A stretch of DNA of 64,000 bases from Larix kaempferi (taxonomy: Eukaryota; Streptophyta; Pinopsida; Pinales; Pinaceae), in the NCBI GenBank assembly GCA_027924585.1, contig BSBM01000602.1:9609501-9673500 (forward strand), in the 5' to 3' direction. Below are positions 42,975-53,357 of the stretch, in pieces. Numbering within the stretch: position 1 is the first letter of the stretch; each line of letters begins with the position of its first letter. The position numbers and the translations under genes were made by a program. The notes below the pieces were generated by a model. It saw only the letters and a program-made list of their open reading frames with translations, ran no database searches and was not told the DNA's origin.

Positions 42975-45740
42975 ATGTCTTACTATTATGATGAATCCTA
43001 TGAGTACAATTCTTATGAGGAATATGCAGATGCTTATGAGCAATATGAAGCAGAATGTGAATGGTATGAGGAAGAGGTGCCATCATGCAACACTTCTTAC
43101 AATTTCAAGAGAAATGAAGATTATTCTTATGACTTTAAATTTGATGAATATGAGTGTGTCACACCAACCAAGGATAATTCTATGAGTGAGTTCCAAAGAT
43201 GGAGAGCAAAATATAAAACCTTGCCCCAACAATATCAAAAATATCAAGAATATCTTGCTTTTAGCAAAAATACACAAAATGCCATGTCTTTTGAGTACTA
43301 TGCTGAACATGTTTTTGAAAATAGGCCCAAAAAAGAAGATGTGGAGTTAGTGAAGAAAGGTTTATGCCCTTCTTGTAAAAACCCTTGGAGCGAGTATCAC
43401 ATATGTGTGCATGAAATGATGTCCTCCTTGAGGAGAGCTTTTGAGATTTATTCAAGAAGAGATTCCAAATATATTGATCCTAAGGAAAACAAGGGGCAAA
43501 ATGCATCAGCTTGCTTTAAGGAGCAAAAGGAAGAGACATCACAAGAGCATGAAGAAGATTCTATTGAAAATATGGAAGATCATTTTGAGACACCTTCTAG
43601 CTTAGACATGAACCAAAGAGCATCTACTGATGGATGCTTAAACTATGAAGGAGTACCTACTGATGGGTGCTCACACCTCTATGTTGGTGACATAGAGATC
43701 ACTTTTGAAAGTGTTTCTACAAGTACAAGTTTCATTAAGCATGATAATGAAGACCTTGTAGCAGTTGAAGAAGAACCAAGATCAACTTCCCCATCACCAC
43801 TTGAGCTTCATGAAGTTGGTCCAAGCAAAATTGAAGAAGATGAGGAGGTTCATTTGCAAGAGCCTCATTTTCTTGAAGGGTCCTTAAAGATGAATGAAAA
43901 TAAGATCCAAGAGTCCCTCAGCATTCTCCATGACACTCAAGCATTGGTGTCAAATTCTTGTTGGAGAGCTACTTCATTGGAGGAAACATCCTTCCTTGAA
44001 GACATGGAGAAGATTCAAAGAGCAATGTGCCACATCAAAGGTAATTTCATGTCTTTGATTTTTGATAGAAACCATTTGTTTGAGCTTAATGAATTGTTAC
44101 ATGATGCATACTTGAAGAATAATGAGGATATTCATAAGCTCACAATTCAAAATGAGCAACTTCTTGAAAAGTTGCAAGATACTTGTTTTTCCTCCTATGT
44201 TTCAGATTGTCAAATGGTAGATTGTTTGGAGGATTCTCATGACATGGTGGATCATGAGAAATGTGAAAATTTGAATGTTCTTGATGTGTTTGAAGATAAA
44301 CTTGAAGAGATCCAAACACTTGATGTGGTGGGAGAGGAATTTGAATTGCCTCTTGATGAAGGTTATGCAATTTTTAAAGAAGAGCATGATTCCTCTACAT
44401 TGGAACCAAACTATGACAAAGAGTTCACACTTTTGAAGGAGCTGCATGATACTACCCATATGGATCCTTCCCATGATGAAACTTCTGTACTTTTTGATCA
44501 TTTGGGTGATTTGGTTCATTCTCCTACATCCTACAATTCCATGTTTTGCAACATTAGTCTCAATGAAGTATGGGTGAAAGGGTTCTTTTTGATGGTGCCA
44601 CATGAGGAGTATGGAACTCCTAGATTTAACTTTTATGATGACATGGTTGGAGCACATTCTTATTCACATTTGCAGCAGCATAATTTGTCACTTTATGATG
44701 ATTCACATCTACATGGATGCACCTATGATGTGGATTTGAGTCACTTGAAGACTCATGGTTTTTCTTGCTCAACACTGGGTTCATTTGATGTTAGAGGAAC
44801 TTCATCCAACACTTGGGTGAATAGATTTATGATGGGAGAACATTTTTGTTGGCAGCCACATACTTTGTTACATCTTTATGATTCTCACATTCATGGATGT
44901 ATGGGTGAGACTTCTTTGAGTCATTTAAAGTCTCCTTGTTTTTTCTGCTCATTATTTGGTTCAGATTTTAGTGGAGATTCTTCATTCACTTCTTGGATGA
45001 AAGAATACATGGTTGAATATTTTGATGCATATCACATCCTTTTGGAGCAGCATTATAGGACATGGGATCCTCACCTATGTCATTGGAGCATATTTGATTG
45101 GTCACTTGAAGATTGTATGCACTTGGAAAATCGTGGTCTACTTGCTTGGAGGTATAAGCACTTTCATGACTCTTTGATGAAGCATCTCCTTTATGTACAT
45201 TTTCATTATGTTGTTATGTACTTTGATGATATATATTTTGTACTCATGATGTTTGAAAGAATGCATATAAGAAAATGGGATCCAGGAATCCTCTTATCTG
45301 ATGGTATGGGTTGGAGAGCACTTTTAATTGTTGGGGTGCAATACAAGCAATGGGACCCTGGAATAATTTTTATCTCATTGGTTTCAATTTTTTTTTGGGG
45401 AAACAAGCAGTATGGGAGATGGATTTCCCCACTTAATAAAGTGATTTTTATCAGATTAGTGCAGCAGCAAGCATGGTGGTTCCTCTCTAAAATCTTCATG
45501 GAAACTCAAAGACTCAAGGTTGGGCAATTCAATGGCAACTTCAAAGAATTATACAGAAAGCAGGTTCTTCAACACCCATGTTTAAAATTGCTTGAGGACA
45601 AGAAATATTGGGAAGGGAGGATTTGTCATGTCCAAAATTTGGCATTGGGTCACAATGGCCTAATCACATTATCCCTATTCATTAGAGTTTGTCAAATTGA
45701 TGCTAAAGGTCAAATAATTGCCAAGGAGGAAAATTACTAG
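42975..45740 (+). CDS. element D ORF: 921-residue acidic protein, gag-like knuckle, 60-residue repeats, unknown function
   Basis: The ATG at 42975 is 53 bases after the primer site; an in-frame TTG nine bases upstream is less likely. The N-terminus is very Tyr/Glu-rich (MSYYYDESYEYNSYEEYADA). Residues 131-144 read CPSCKNPWSEYHIC, the C-x2-C-x7-H-x-C spacing of chromovirus-type gag knuckles. The middle is acidic with probable coiled coil. Residues 578-637 and 638 to about 688 are two copies of a unit with HGC, LSHLK and SSNTW/SSFTSW landmarks. The C-terminus is Trp/aromatic-rich, then LLEDKKYWEGRI like a pol tail. The last ~39 residues are encoded by the 3' LTR. No catalytic motif of pol was found. 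The frame is fully open, unlike every other long ORF in the window. Confidence 0.8.
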   Translation: MSYYYDESYEYNSYEEYADAYEQYEAECEWYEEEVPSCNTSYNFKRNEDYSYDFKFDEYECVTPTKDNSMSEFQRWRAKYKTLPQQYQKYQEYLAFSKNTQNAMSFEYYAEHVFENRPKKEDVELVKKGLCPSCKNPWSEYHICVHEMMSSLRRAFEIYSRRDSKYIDPKENKGQNASACFKEQKEETSQEHEEDSIENMEDHFETPSSLDMNQRASTDGCLNYEGVPTDGCSHLYVGDIEITFESVSTSTSFIKHDNEDLVAVEEEPRSTSPSPLELHEVGPSKIEEDEEVHLQEPHFLEGSLKMNENKIQESLSILHDTQALVSNSCWRATSLEETSFLEDMEKIQRAMCHIKGNFMSLIFDRNHLFELNELLHDAYLKNNEDIHKLTIQNEQLLEKLQDTCFSSYVSDCQMVDCLEDSHDMVDHEKCENLNVLDVFEDKLEEIQTLDVVGEEFELPLDEGYAIFKEEHDSSTLEPNYDKEFTLLKELHDTTHMDPSHDETSVLFDHLGDLVHSPTSYNSMFCNISLNEVWVKGFFLMVPHEEYGTPRFNFYDDMVGAHSYSHLQQHNLSLYDDSHLHGCTYDVDLSHLKTHGFSCSTLGSFDVRGTSSNTWVNRFMMGEHFCWQPHTLLHLYDSHIHGCMGETSLSHLKSPCFFCSLFGSDFSGDSSFTSWMKEYMVEYFDAYHILLEQHYRTWDPHLCHWSIFDWSLEDCMHLENRGLLAWRYKHFHDSLMKHLLYVHFHYVVMYFDDIYFVLMMFERMHIRKWDPGILLSDGMGWRALLIVGVQYKQWDPGIIFISLVSIFFWGNKQYGRWISPLNKVIFIRLVQQQAWWFLSKIFMETQRLKVGQFNGNFKELYRKQVLQHPCLKLLEDKKYWEGRICHVQNLALGHNGLITLSLFIRVCQIDAKGQIIAKEENY
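44706..45055 (+). repeat. 180-bp internal repeat within the element D ORF
   Basis: HLHGCTYDVDLSHLK.. starts at 44706 and HIHGCMGETSLSHLK.. exactly 180 bases later at 44886. The copies are diverged but in frame. D' has three such units. Confidence 0.7.
45610..45623 (+). other. element D polypurine tract
   Basis: GGGAAGGGAGGATT directly before the 3' LTR TGTCATGTCC. Confidence 0.8.
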
Positions 45741-47650
45741 TTTCCTAGGTTTGGGGTGGAAGCTTTGGGATTTGGAGTAATGGGGATAATAAATGATGTT
45801 TGAACATTAGAATGGAATAAATATTTAATAAATGAGCTAAATAAATATATACAAGTGAAAATCAAAGTGGCATTTCATGATGAAGACACATGGAGGAAGT
45901 GGGACCCACATATGGCTAGATTTCCCCACTACATTTGGCATCATTCTCTCACCAATTCGAATTCAAGGTGAATGGTAACATACTTGGGGGAGTCCAAAAG
46001 GTATTATTCATTGCATTACTCATTCAAGGTCGAAATATAGAGGAAGAGTGACTCCCATGGAAGAGGAAGAGGCAATTTGGAGCTAGTGAGACACTTGGGC
46101 TAGATTCCCTAGCTCTATGACAACAATGATGAAGATGCTATGACACCTATGACACAAATCAGACCTGAAGGCTGACATATGACATATATGACATGTCAGG
46201 GCTAAAAATAGACTCCAAGAGGGCGCTCAAGGGTGTTAGGGCAGCTAAGATGCTTCCACATGTGATTTGGTGGAAGTGGGAGACTAGGAATTGTTGTACA
46301 AGTGGCGTTCTTTGGAATCTCTTCCCAACTTGAGTTGGCATGAGTCTCTTGGAAGGAATTCGACCCATGGAGGACATTAGAAGTTTATAAATGTCAATAA
46401 CAAAGAATGAAACCAGCTTTTGATCATTTGTAGAATTTGCAATTGCATTTGTGAAGAGGGAGAGCTAGTGGATGACTAGTTTCTTGCCTTAGCCAATTTC
46501 GAGGGTGAAAGATTCCCATCCAAGTTGGTAATTGGAAAGGCCATTCAGACCTTTCATTTGGAGCTTTAATGGAGTCTTTATTTGTAGTTGTAAGCTACAG
46601 GGCAGCTCATGGTTTCTTCTATTGCAGCTCACTCCTTCAACCATTTCCGGTTTTGATGGCATATTCTTGATCCTTGAGGGAGGGCGTTTTTGGTGAGCTA
46701 TTGTACTCTTTGGGGAAGTTTTTAATGCCCCATTTCTTTTTTAATATGAATTAAATACTCTTTTATTCATCTCCAAAAATTTTCAGGTCGAAATTCCAAG
46801 TAGAAATGTATAAATCTCATTTTTAATGGAAGAACAATGCCATTTCCCCACTACCTTGTTGTGAGCCAATGTATTGATGATGATTTCGAATGAATGGATG
46901 ATTCTCTGATATATTTGTGATCAATATACTGCCATGGATGTCTTCTACAAGTTTCATGTACTGTACTTGAGCATTTGAAGCATTTTTACTCAGTTTAGTT
47001 GTATTGGGAGGCGAAATAGTGCCATTTCCCCAAGGGTCGAATTGGGGATTTTTGCAGTTGAATGGGAGAGGGTGAGAACAGTTGTAATAATCCATTAATG
47101 GTGCATATGAGACTTTAATAACAGACTTAACACATTACATACCTCTGTTCAAAAATTTGAGTGGGTTTGGAGGCATTTGGGAAGCCATTTTCATTGTTTA
47201 CCCCAGGGGGATTTGAACCCCAAATTACTAGTAAAATTGCATCATTGGTGCAGAATATTAAGAGAGTTTGCAGAGGTCTTTTAGTGGCCATATGTCATCC
47301 ATAAACATCATATTCAAGTTCTAATATCATTCATACACTTTCCTTGAAGATTTGAAGGCATTTGGAGTCAATTTGAGACCTAGAGACCAATACTAGTCAA
47401 AGGAAAATCACTAGTAAAGTTACCTACATTGATCGGAATTGAAAGAGGATTTGCAGAAGTATTTTAAAGGTCCAAAGGCATCCTTGAAACACATATTTAT
47501 GTTCTAATATCATTCATACACCTTCTCAGAAGATTTGGGATCATTTGGGGCAAATTTGGGACCTAGAGATCAAAACTAGTCAAAGGTCGAACAAGGGAAA
47601 AAAAGTGGAAAATTGCAATTTTAATAAAATTCCTAACAAGGGACATTACA
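45624..47650 (+). repeat. element D 3' LTR
   Basis: 2,027 bp, the same length as the 5' LTR, with substitutions only (e.g. TGTAATGTCC versus TGTCATGTCC at the start). Confidence 0.9.
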
Positions 47651-47655
47651 CTTTA
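47651..47655 (+). repeat. right target-site duplication of element D
   Basis: CTTTA, identical to 40877-40881. Confidence 0.8.
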
Positions 47656-48450
47656 TTAGAACCAATGCGTCTGATGGCACACCTTGTTTTCGATGCGTTA
47701 TGAAAAACAATGCACTTGTTCTGGTGCGCTATACCTATCAAAGAAAACACTCACTAAATTGTGTGTTTTTTAAATATTATATTAGCACATCAATGCTCTT
47801 TATGAATATATCAGCATGGATGTGTCTAGTGGGAGACCCGGTTACGATCTGTTATAAAACACAATGCACCAAATGCAATGCACATTAACTATTAAAGCAA
47901 ACATGCAGCACATCACGATTTTTCAATATGATATTATCATATTGGTGTGTTTTATGACTTTACTAGTACACGTGCATCTTGTAGGATGCCTTGTTGTCAG
48001 TGCATTATAGTAAACAACACATCGATCCCAACATGCAGTAGCTATTAAATAAAACATGCACCTAATCACGTGTTTTTAAATATTATATTAGTACATTGGT
48101 GCTTTATATGATTATATCAACACAGGTGCATTTGGTCAAATGCCCCTTTATGGTGCGTTATAAAACACAACGCATTAGGAAAACTGTGCTCGATATATTA
48201 AACAAACACACACCGTGTTGCTTTTTTTGAAAATTTATATTCGCAGATTGGTGTGTTTTATTGACATGTTACCACGGGTGCGTCAAGTTGACCCCCATTG
48301 TTGATACGTTGTAAAATACAAAGCACCATACCCGGTGTGCATCATCTATTAAAGTAACCATGAACCATATGCTTTTATATGATATTGGCATAGCGATGCT
48401 TGATTTCTAACATAATGCATCGTTCATGGTGCACCTTATATATAAAAGGC

Positions 48451-48640
48451 GCATCAGTTACTTCACTAAATTATTTTTGCAAAAATAAATTAATTTCAGT
48501 TTTTGATAAATATAGAATGGTTATATATGCGTGTTTTTTATAATTTCAATTTGTTTTATATATTTATATGTTTGTTTAAAAAGAATTATATGTGAATAAG
48601 AGACAACGACGACAAGCGGAGAAGCAACATGTCAACACGT
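48451..48640. other. AT-rich spacer
   Basis: Nothing recognised between the satellite end and the next pseudogene. Confidence 0.4.
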
Positions 48641-50484
48641 ACAACTTTGTACGTGAGTGGGAGGCCATATAGAGGAATAAGGGGATGCTCCTTCACTCTC
48701 TTACACTTCATACTCATGCCCTTTTGAGGAATGTTGGCCTCCTCAATTTCTTTGATGAGGCTGCATCCTCTAGGGGGGACTTCTCCTTTTTACATCAATC
48801 GATCTATTGTTGGGAGCAGGGTAGGCAGGAATTTAGGGTTAATTTCGATCTATGGTATTAAACCACAAAGGAGTATATTTATATCACTTGTATATCTAAA
48901 AGAGGGAAGGTTTGGCCCCAATTTCTTGATACCTCCTAACAATGCAATAGAGAGCCAAATGGCATATGTGCAGAGTTATGTTAGTCAGGACATTGTTCAC
49001 CCTATGGACTTCCATGTTGTAAGTGGCCAATTGCACATATGTGCATTTGGTACATAGGAGGTTAGGTGCTTGTCCCTTATTGTCATGACACTAGCACACT
49101 TTACCTCTTATGGGAAACACATTAGTTTCCCTTTAATGTACTAGGTAGATAGCTTACTTTAGAGGCCTCGACTGATTAGATGGTCAGATATATTCTTGCG
49201 ACAATTTTGTTTTGCTTTGAATCATTGTTGTGCTTTTTTTTATGGGAGGATATACTTCCCATTTGCATCAAATTTATTCACTTTATTTTTCGAGAGGTTT
49301 CATGTCACTCGATCGACAGTACCTCGCCTCTCTCCCAAGCATAGGAATGAAACATTTATGCAAATGTGGGGGTATTTTTTGCCTAAGAGGGCACGTTTAC
49401 ACTGGTTGGTAGAGAGATTTATGATTTATTAGCTAGAGAGGAAAACCATATCCTCGACCTTACACAATACCCATATGCGAGGATGGATTAAAGACGATGT
49501 TCGAACATCCACTACTTACTCTGGACGAGCCACCCAATGATAGAGGTAATATTATTGTTATGTTTTGATAAATATATTTGCATTCTTTTTTCTTATTTAA
49601 TACACATGTAATTTATTGTATCATTTTGTTTCAATTATATGATTATTATTGTCTATTGTTTTGTGAATATCGACACGTATGTTGAGGATGACCCTCCCCA
49701 ACAGGATGAGGAGATGGATGAGGCAATTCAACATCCTCTAGTACAAACACCCATTATGCCACATAGGTTGAATAGCATAGTCCAAACTAAGGTGGTGAAT
49801 AACATATGTGGTTTATTTGCTAGGTAGGGAGTGCTACTTGTTCATGTTCAATATACCATAGGGGTTCCAGAGTTGTTTGACATATGGGAAACCCTTCCTT
49901 GTGACATGACGTCAATGATGCATCATGTTTTCGGTGCCCTCAACCTCATCCCAAGGTTGAGTGATGACGCTTAGTCCACTTCATCTGGATCATATTCCGA
50001 GGATGATGCTCTTGGTCCTCCACCGCATGATTCTCCACCAAACCAATCGACATTCCCTCATCCTCCTCCACATGCATCACTAGTAGAACTATCCACTGAT
50101 CCACCACTACCACCTCCTCCTCCTTCTCCTCCTCCACATGCATCACCAAATGCACCATCCATCGGTCCTTATCCTCCTCCTCCTCCCCCTCCTCCATATG
50201 CATCAGCAAATACACCATCCAATAATCCTCCTCCCCCTCTTCCTCCTCCACATGTGTCACCAATTATTGATCCACTCGTGCCTCCAAGTGAAACAACACC
50301 ATTTTATACACCTATTGCATTAGTTATTGGTGTTGTACATGCTTTTGTCACATCAGGTCATATACTTCCTAGTGGAGAGATATGTTGTGCTACACTCTCA
50401 TCATCGTTAGCCAACATGGGTACTAATATACCCTCTTGTAGTAAAGGCACTAATGCCTCTAGCTCTTGTGGTAGACCTAACTAG
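48640..50484 (+). pseudogene. decayed ORF of unrecognised, probably transposon-borne family, with proline-rich C-terminus
   Basis: A long translation is readable through stops. It reads LHTHALLRNVGLLNFFDEAA, then FSFLHQSIYCWEQGRQEFRV, NFDLWY, EYIYITCISKRGKVWPQFLD, and then in another frame ESQMAYVQSYVS, EVRCLSLIVMTLAHFTSYGK, HISFPLMY, RPRLIRWSDIFLRQF. After a possible intron (GT near 49546) comes an acidic part (EDDPPQQDEEMDEA), then from about 50000 a proline tract with repeats of PPPHAS-NAPSI-type units, ending SSSCGRPN at 50484. The arrangement recalls repetitive plant ORFs of the mobile-domain kind, but I cannot name the family. TAG/TAA codons and a frame change show it is dead. Confidence 0.45.
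50064..50275 (+). repeat. CCT-rich tandem repeat coding proline-rich units
   Basis: Repeats of CCTCCTCCTCC plus CATGCATCA-CAAA--CACCATCC at about 60-65 bp period. In the plus frame each gives PPPHAS(P/A)N(A/T)PS. It belongs to the pseudogene above. Confidence 0.6.
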
Positions 50485-51392
50485 CAATGGCACTTGACAT
50501 TTATATTGATTGGTGTGCTAGAGATTTTTGAAAAACAATGTAGAGGAGGTTAAAAATGCCCAATGTTTCGAGTGGACACTCCACCCATCATTAGGGGAAC
50601 TAAGCAAAAGCTTAATAATATTAGAAAAGAAGAGCGGACTAAATAAAGAGACGAAGGAAATTAATCATTAAGAGTTAAGTAAATTGAATGGTCAAAGATA
50701 AGGGGAATACGTCAAAAACGTAATAACCTTTGAATATGTGGCTTAATTAGTTAAAAAAATCAATTTCGAAGGAAAAAGAGAGAAAATTACTAGAGGTGGG
50801 TAAAATAAAATGAAAGTTAGAGTTGGATGTTTGGAAATATAACAATAAAAGTTAAAGAGGATTTGATTGTTGCATATTTGACTTGAGATGTATATATGAC
50901 ATGTTTATTGATTTTGATGAGATGTATATTTGATATGTATATTGCTCATGTATATTATGTTTTTTTATATCCTATTGATGTTGTTGTTGTTTGATTTATA
51001 AATGTATTACAAGTATGCTAATGATTAACATTATCAATGATTTCTTTGTTTTTAAATTAAATTTGAGATATATCACTCATTTAAATATAGAGTTGTCGTA
51101 TAATCTTTAACTTTAGTTTAATGAAATCGTTTAATTTGAATTGTGATTGCAAAAATTTATAACTATTAATGCCATATAATGTTTAAATCTTGTTCAAGGC
51201 AAATTGTGTGTGTCCCATCAAGATGCAATTTGTTATCTAAACATGCTTACAAACTTGATTAAATGATTCAATCAATGATTGCATGCTTTGATTAATTTTT
51301 TAAATCAATTTGTTTTATTATATATTTTTGTTAAATCATGAAATAATTATATATGTTTATATTAAATATAAAAAAGATAAATCTTATATTAA
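50485..51392. other. AT-rich spacer without gene
   Basis: No coding similarity or RNA gene was seen. Confidence 0.45.
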
Positions 51393-51405
51393 GAATCAAT
51401 CTCAT
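51393..51405 (+). repeat. left target-site duplication of SINE 1
   Basis: GAATCAATCTCAT, repeated exactly at 51614-51626. Confidence 0.85.
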
Positions 51406-51613
51406 TAGCTTCGAGAGTTAGCTCAAGTGTTCATGAGCCATACGTCAGATCTCTCCCCCAATGTAGGGAAGGTCATGTGTTTGACTCTCTTTGATTCCCT
51501 CAGGGTGAGATGCTTGGAACTTACGCACCGCTGGCTGTACATTGGGTACCATCCTCGGAATGAGGGGAAATGCCTAGGAGTTTTCCCATTAATTATATTC
51601 CAAAGAAAAAAAT
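51406..51613 (+). mobile_element. SINE 1, tRNA-derived, with perfect 13-bp target duplication
   Basis: A 208-bp element. The tRNA-like head has an A-box-like AGTTAGCTCAAGTGTTCATGAGC (about 51416-51438) and a B-box-like GGTCATGTGTTTGACTC (about 51471-51487). A tRNA-unrelated body follows, with GGGTACCATCCTCGGAATGA, and a tail CCAAAGAAAAAAAT. Flanking 13-bp repeats confirm a retroposed unit. The same body/tail occurs in opposite orientation at 51716-51930. Confidence 0.82.
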
Positions 51614-51626
51614 GAATCAATCTCAT
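51614..51626 (+). repeat. right target-site duplication of SINE 1
   Basis: GAATCAATCTCAT after the A-rich tail. Confidence 0.85.
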
Positions 51627-51715
51627 GGTTATTTAAATATTTTTATAATAATAATAATAATAATTAATATTTATAATTAATAATTGTTATAAATAATAAT
51701 AGCTAATTATTATTA
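51627..51715. repeat. AT trinucleotide-rich linker between the SINEs
   Basis: Runs of ATA/ATT (TAATAATAATAATAATAATT, ATTATTATTATT). Confidence 0.7.
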
Positions 51716-51929
51716 TTATTTCCTCGAAATACATATCCCAGGGAACTCGCTAGGTACTTTCCCTCATTTCGAGGATGCTACCCAAGGTAAACCAGATTCT
51801 TCGGGCTCAAGCCCAATACAACAATATACTCATTAAGAGCTCAACACGTCACTTGCATGAATTGTTCCTAGGTGGGGTGAGTAACAATCATTCCTCCGAA
51901 CCACCCAAGTTACACCCAATTGACCATTT
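51716..51929 (-). mobile_element. SINE 2, same 3' family, opposite orientation
   Basis: On the minus strand the 3' part reads TTGGGTAGCATCCTCGAAAT, GAGGGAAAGTACCTAG, close to SINE 1. The head has an A-box-like TAACTTGGGTGGTTCGGAGG and a B-box-like GTGACGTGTTGAGCTC. Possible target duplications CTAATTATTA at 51703-51712 and 51930-51939 lie in AT-rich sequence and are less certain. Confidence 0.7.
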
Positions 51930-51939
51930 CTAATTATTA

Positions 51940-52735
51940 ATTATTAATATAATTAAATAAGTAATTTTATTTAAATAACTACAATTAATACTTTACATAA
52001 TATCAACACAATAATTGACACAATGTACAATCCACAATGCAATGAACATGTAAATGATGTAACGACAATGCTACAATATTGGATCCACCTGTTATATCAA
52101 ATAGTTTGACACGATGTTTGATGAAATACGTAATGCATTGGTAAACATACGATGCATAATGTGATGCTAATGCAACTCAAGTTAAAGAGTGCATCAAAAT
52201 AATCAACACCAATTCAACCTAAATCGATGTTACATCATTGTAAATGGATATATGCAATGCTTAGATAGATGCAATAGAAACACCAACTTGAGTGTGCATC
52301 AATATTAGTGACACAAATGTTCGTTTTTTTACAAAAGTGCAACACAAAGTATTTCCCCCTAAATGTGTCATTCACTTGCATCGTAGAAACATATAATAAC
52401 TTTTAAAAATTACACTTCCAATTAACAATGTTAATGGTGACATTATGGCAATGTGTTGTGGTAAATGCTAGGAACAACAAAAGAATAAATGTGTAAAAGA
52501 CACATGCCAATTTTATAATGACCCAAATGCCAATTTTATATTAAACACTAAAACAAATATAAATTAGATTTGCTCTGAATAATTCTTCTCATATTAATTC
52601 ACGAAAATAATTATAAATTCTTGTATCAAATACAAAAACATATTTAAAAACAAAACATTAAACTTAAGTGACATTGACTCCAATTTCAACGATTTTCTTA
52701 GGTACTATAAATATAATTAGATTAGATGGCCAAAT
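51940..52735. other. AT-rich spacer without gene
   Basis: Nothing recognised. Confidence 0.45.
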
Positions 52736-52859
52736 TCCTTATGCATTCATTGATGTGATCCCATGAACATTAAAGCATAATAGTCATTGCAAGGTATCCA
52801 CGAGCATTGAAGAATAACAATCCATACCTTGTTTTGAATGTTGTCTTATTGATGTCCTC

Positions 52860-53264
52860 ATTCTTAATTCTAATTTAGTGGTATCCCGATCTCAAAGCTA
52901 TCTTTGAAAACACTTTGGCTTCTCTCAATTGATCAAACAAGTCATCAATCCTTGGAAAGGGGTACTTATTTTTAACCATTGCTTTATTCAATTGTATATA
53001 ATCTATGCAGAGTCTTAGAGTTCCATCCTTGTTCTTCACAAATAAAACAAGAGCTCCCTAAGGGGAAACACTGGGTCTTGTGTAACCTTTCTTCAATAGC
53101 TCCTCTAACTGCATCTGCAACTCTTTCAACTTTGGGGTACTCATTCTGTAAGGTGCTTTGGATAAAGGTACTGTTCCTGCCACCAAATCGATAGAAAAAT
53201 CAATGTCTCTCTTAGGAGGCATTCCTGGTGGTTCTTGAAATATATTTGCAAACTCTTGTAGCAC
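52860..53264 (-). pseudogene. element F reverse transcriptase N-terminus
   Basis: From 53264: EFANIFQEPPGMPPKRDIDF, SKAPYRMSTPKLKELQMQLE, LLKKGYTRPSVSP. After a stop near 53058 it continues [51 protein letters not shown], then another stop, then IRIKNEDINKTTFKTRYG. This is the RT finger/palm start of Ty3/gypsy elements up to the region just before the catalytic YxDD, which is not present. It is truncated on its downstream side near 52.74 kb. Confidence 0.8.
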
Positions 53265-53357
53265 TGGATAATCTTGTAGCTTTGGATCTTTTCCTTATTT
53301 TGCATCCCCCACATGAAATACAAACAACTGGCACCCTTTCGTAAAACACTTCTTCAG

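Larger units (their letters stand above)
40882..47650 (+). mobile_element. element D: complete non-autonomous LTR retrotransposon
   Basis: 6,769 bp: 5' LTR 2,027 bp, primer site, one long ORF, polypurine tract, 3' LTR 2,027 bp, flanked by CTTTA. The LTRs differ at roughly twenty sites by eye (about 99% identical), so insertion is comparatively recent. The interior is only 2.7 kb and has no protease, RT, RNase H or integrase. A gag-type knuckle pattern near the ORF start and a pol-tail-like LLEDKKYWEGRI before the polypurine tract suggest descent from a Ty3/gypsy element that lost pol and carries other coding sequence. It sits in the satellite array and has a truncated relative, D'. Confidence 0.9.
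40575..48450 (+). repeat. degenerate satellite array, ~151-155 bp monomer, about seven units, interrupted by element D
   Basis: The landmark TGC(A/G)TTATAAAACACAATGCAC recurs at 40614, 40765, [D insertion], 47694, 47848, 48001, 48154 and 48305. Spacing is 151-155 bp once D and one copy of its 5-bp target are removed. Other conserved parts are ATTATCTATTAAAG, ACACACA, TTTTTAAATATTATATTAGC and a ..GTGC(A/G)T stretch. Monomers are clearly diverged, so the array is old. Confidence 0.78.

Noticed and set aside
50064-50275. Periodic CCT-rich repeats considered as a CRISPR-like array or microsatellite of interest
   Set aside because: They code in frame for proline-rich units of a decayed plant ORF. 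Spacers are not unique, and CRISPR does not occur in plant nuclear DNA.
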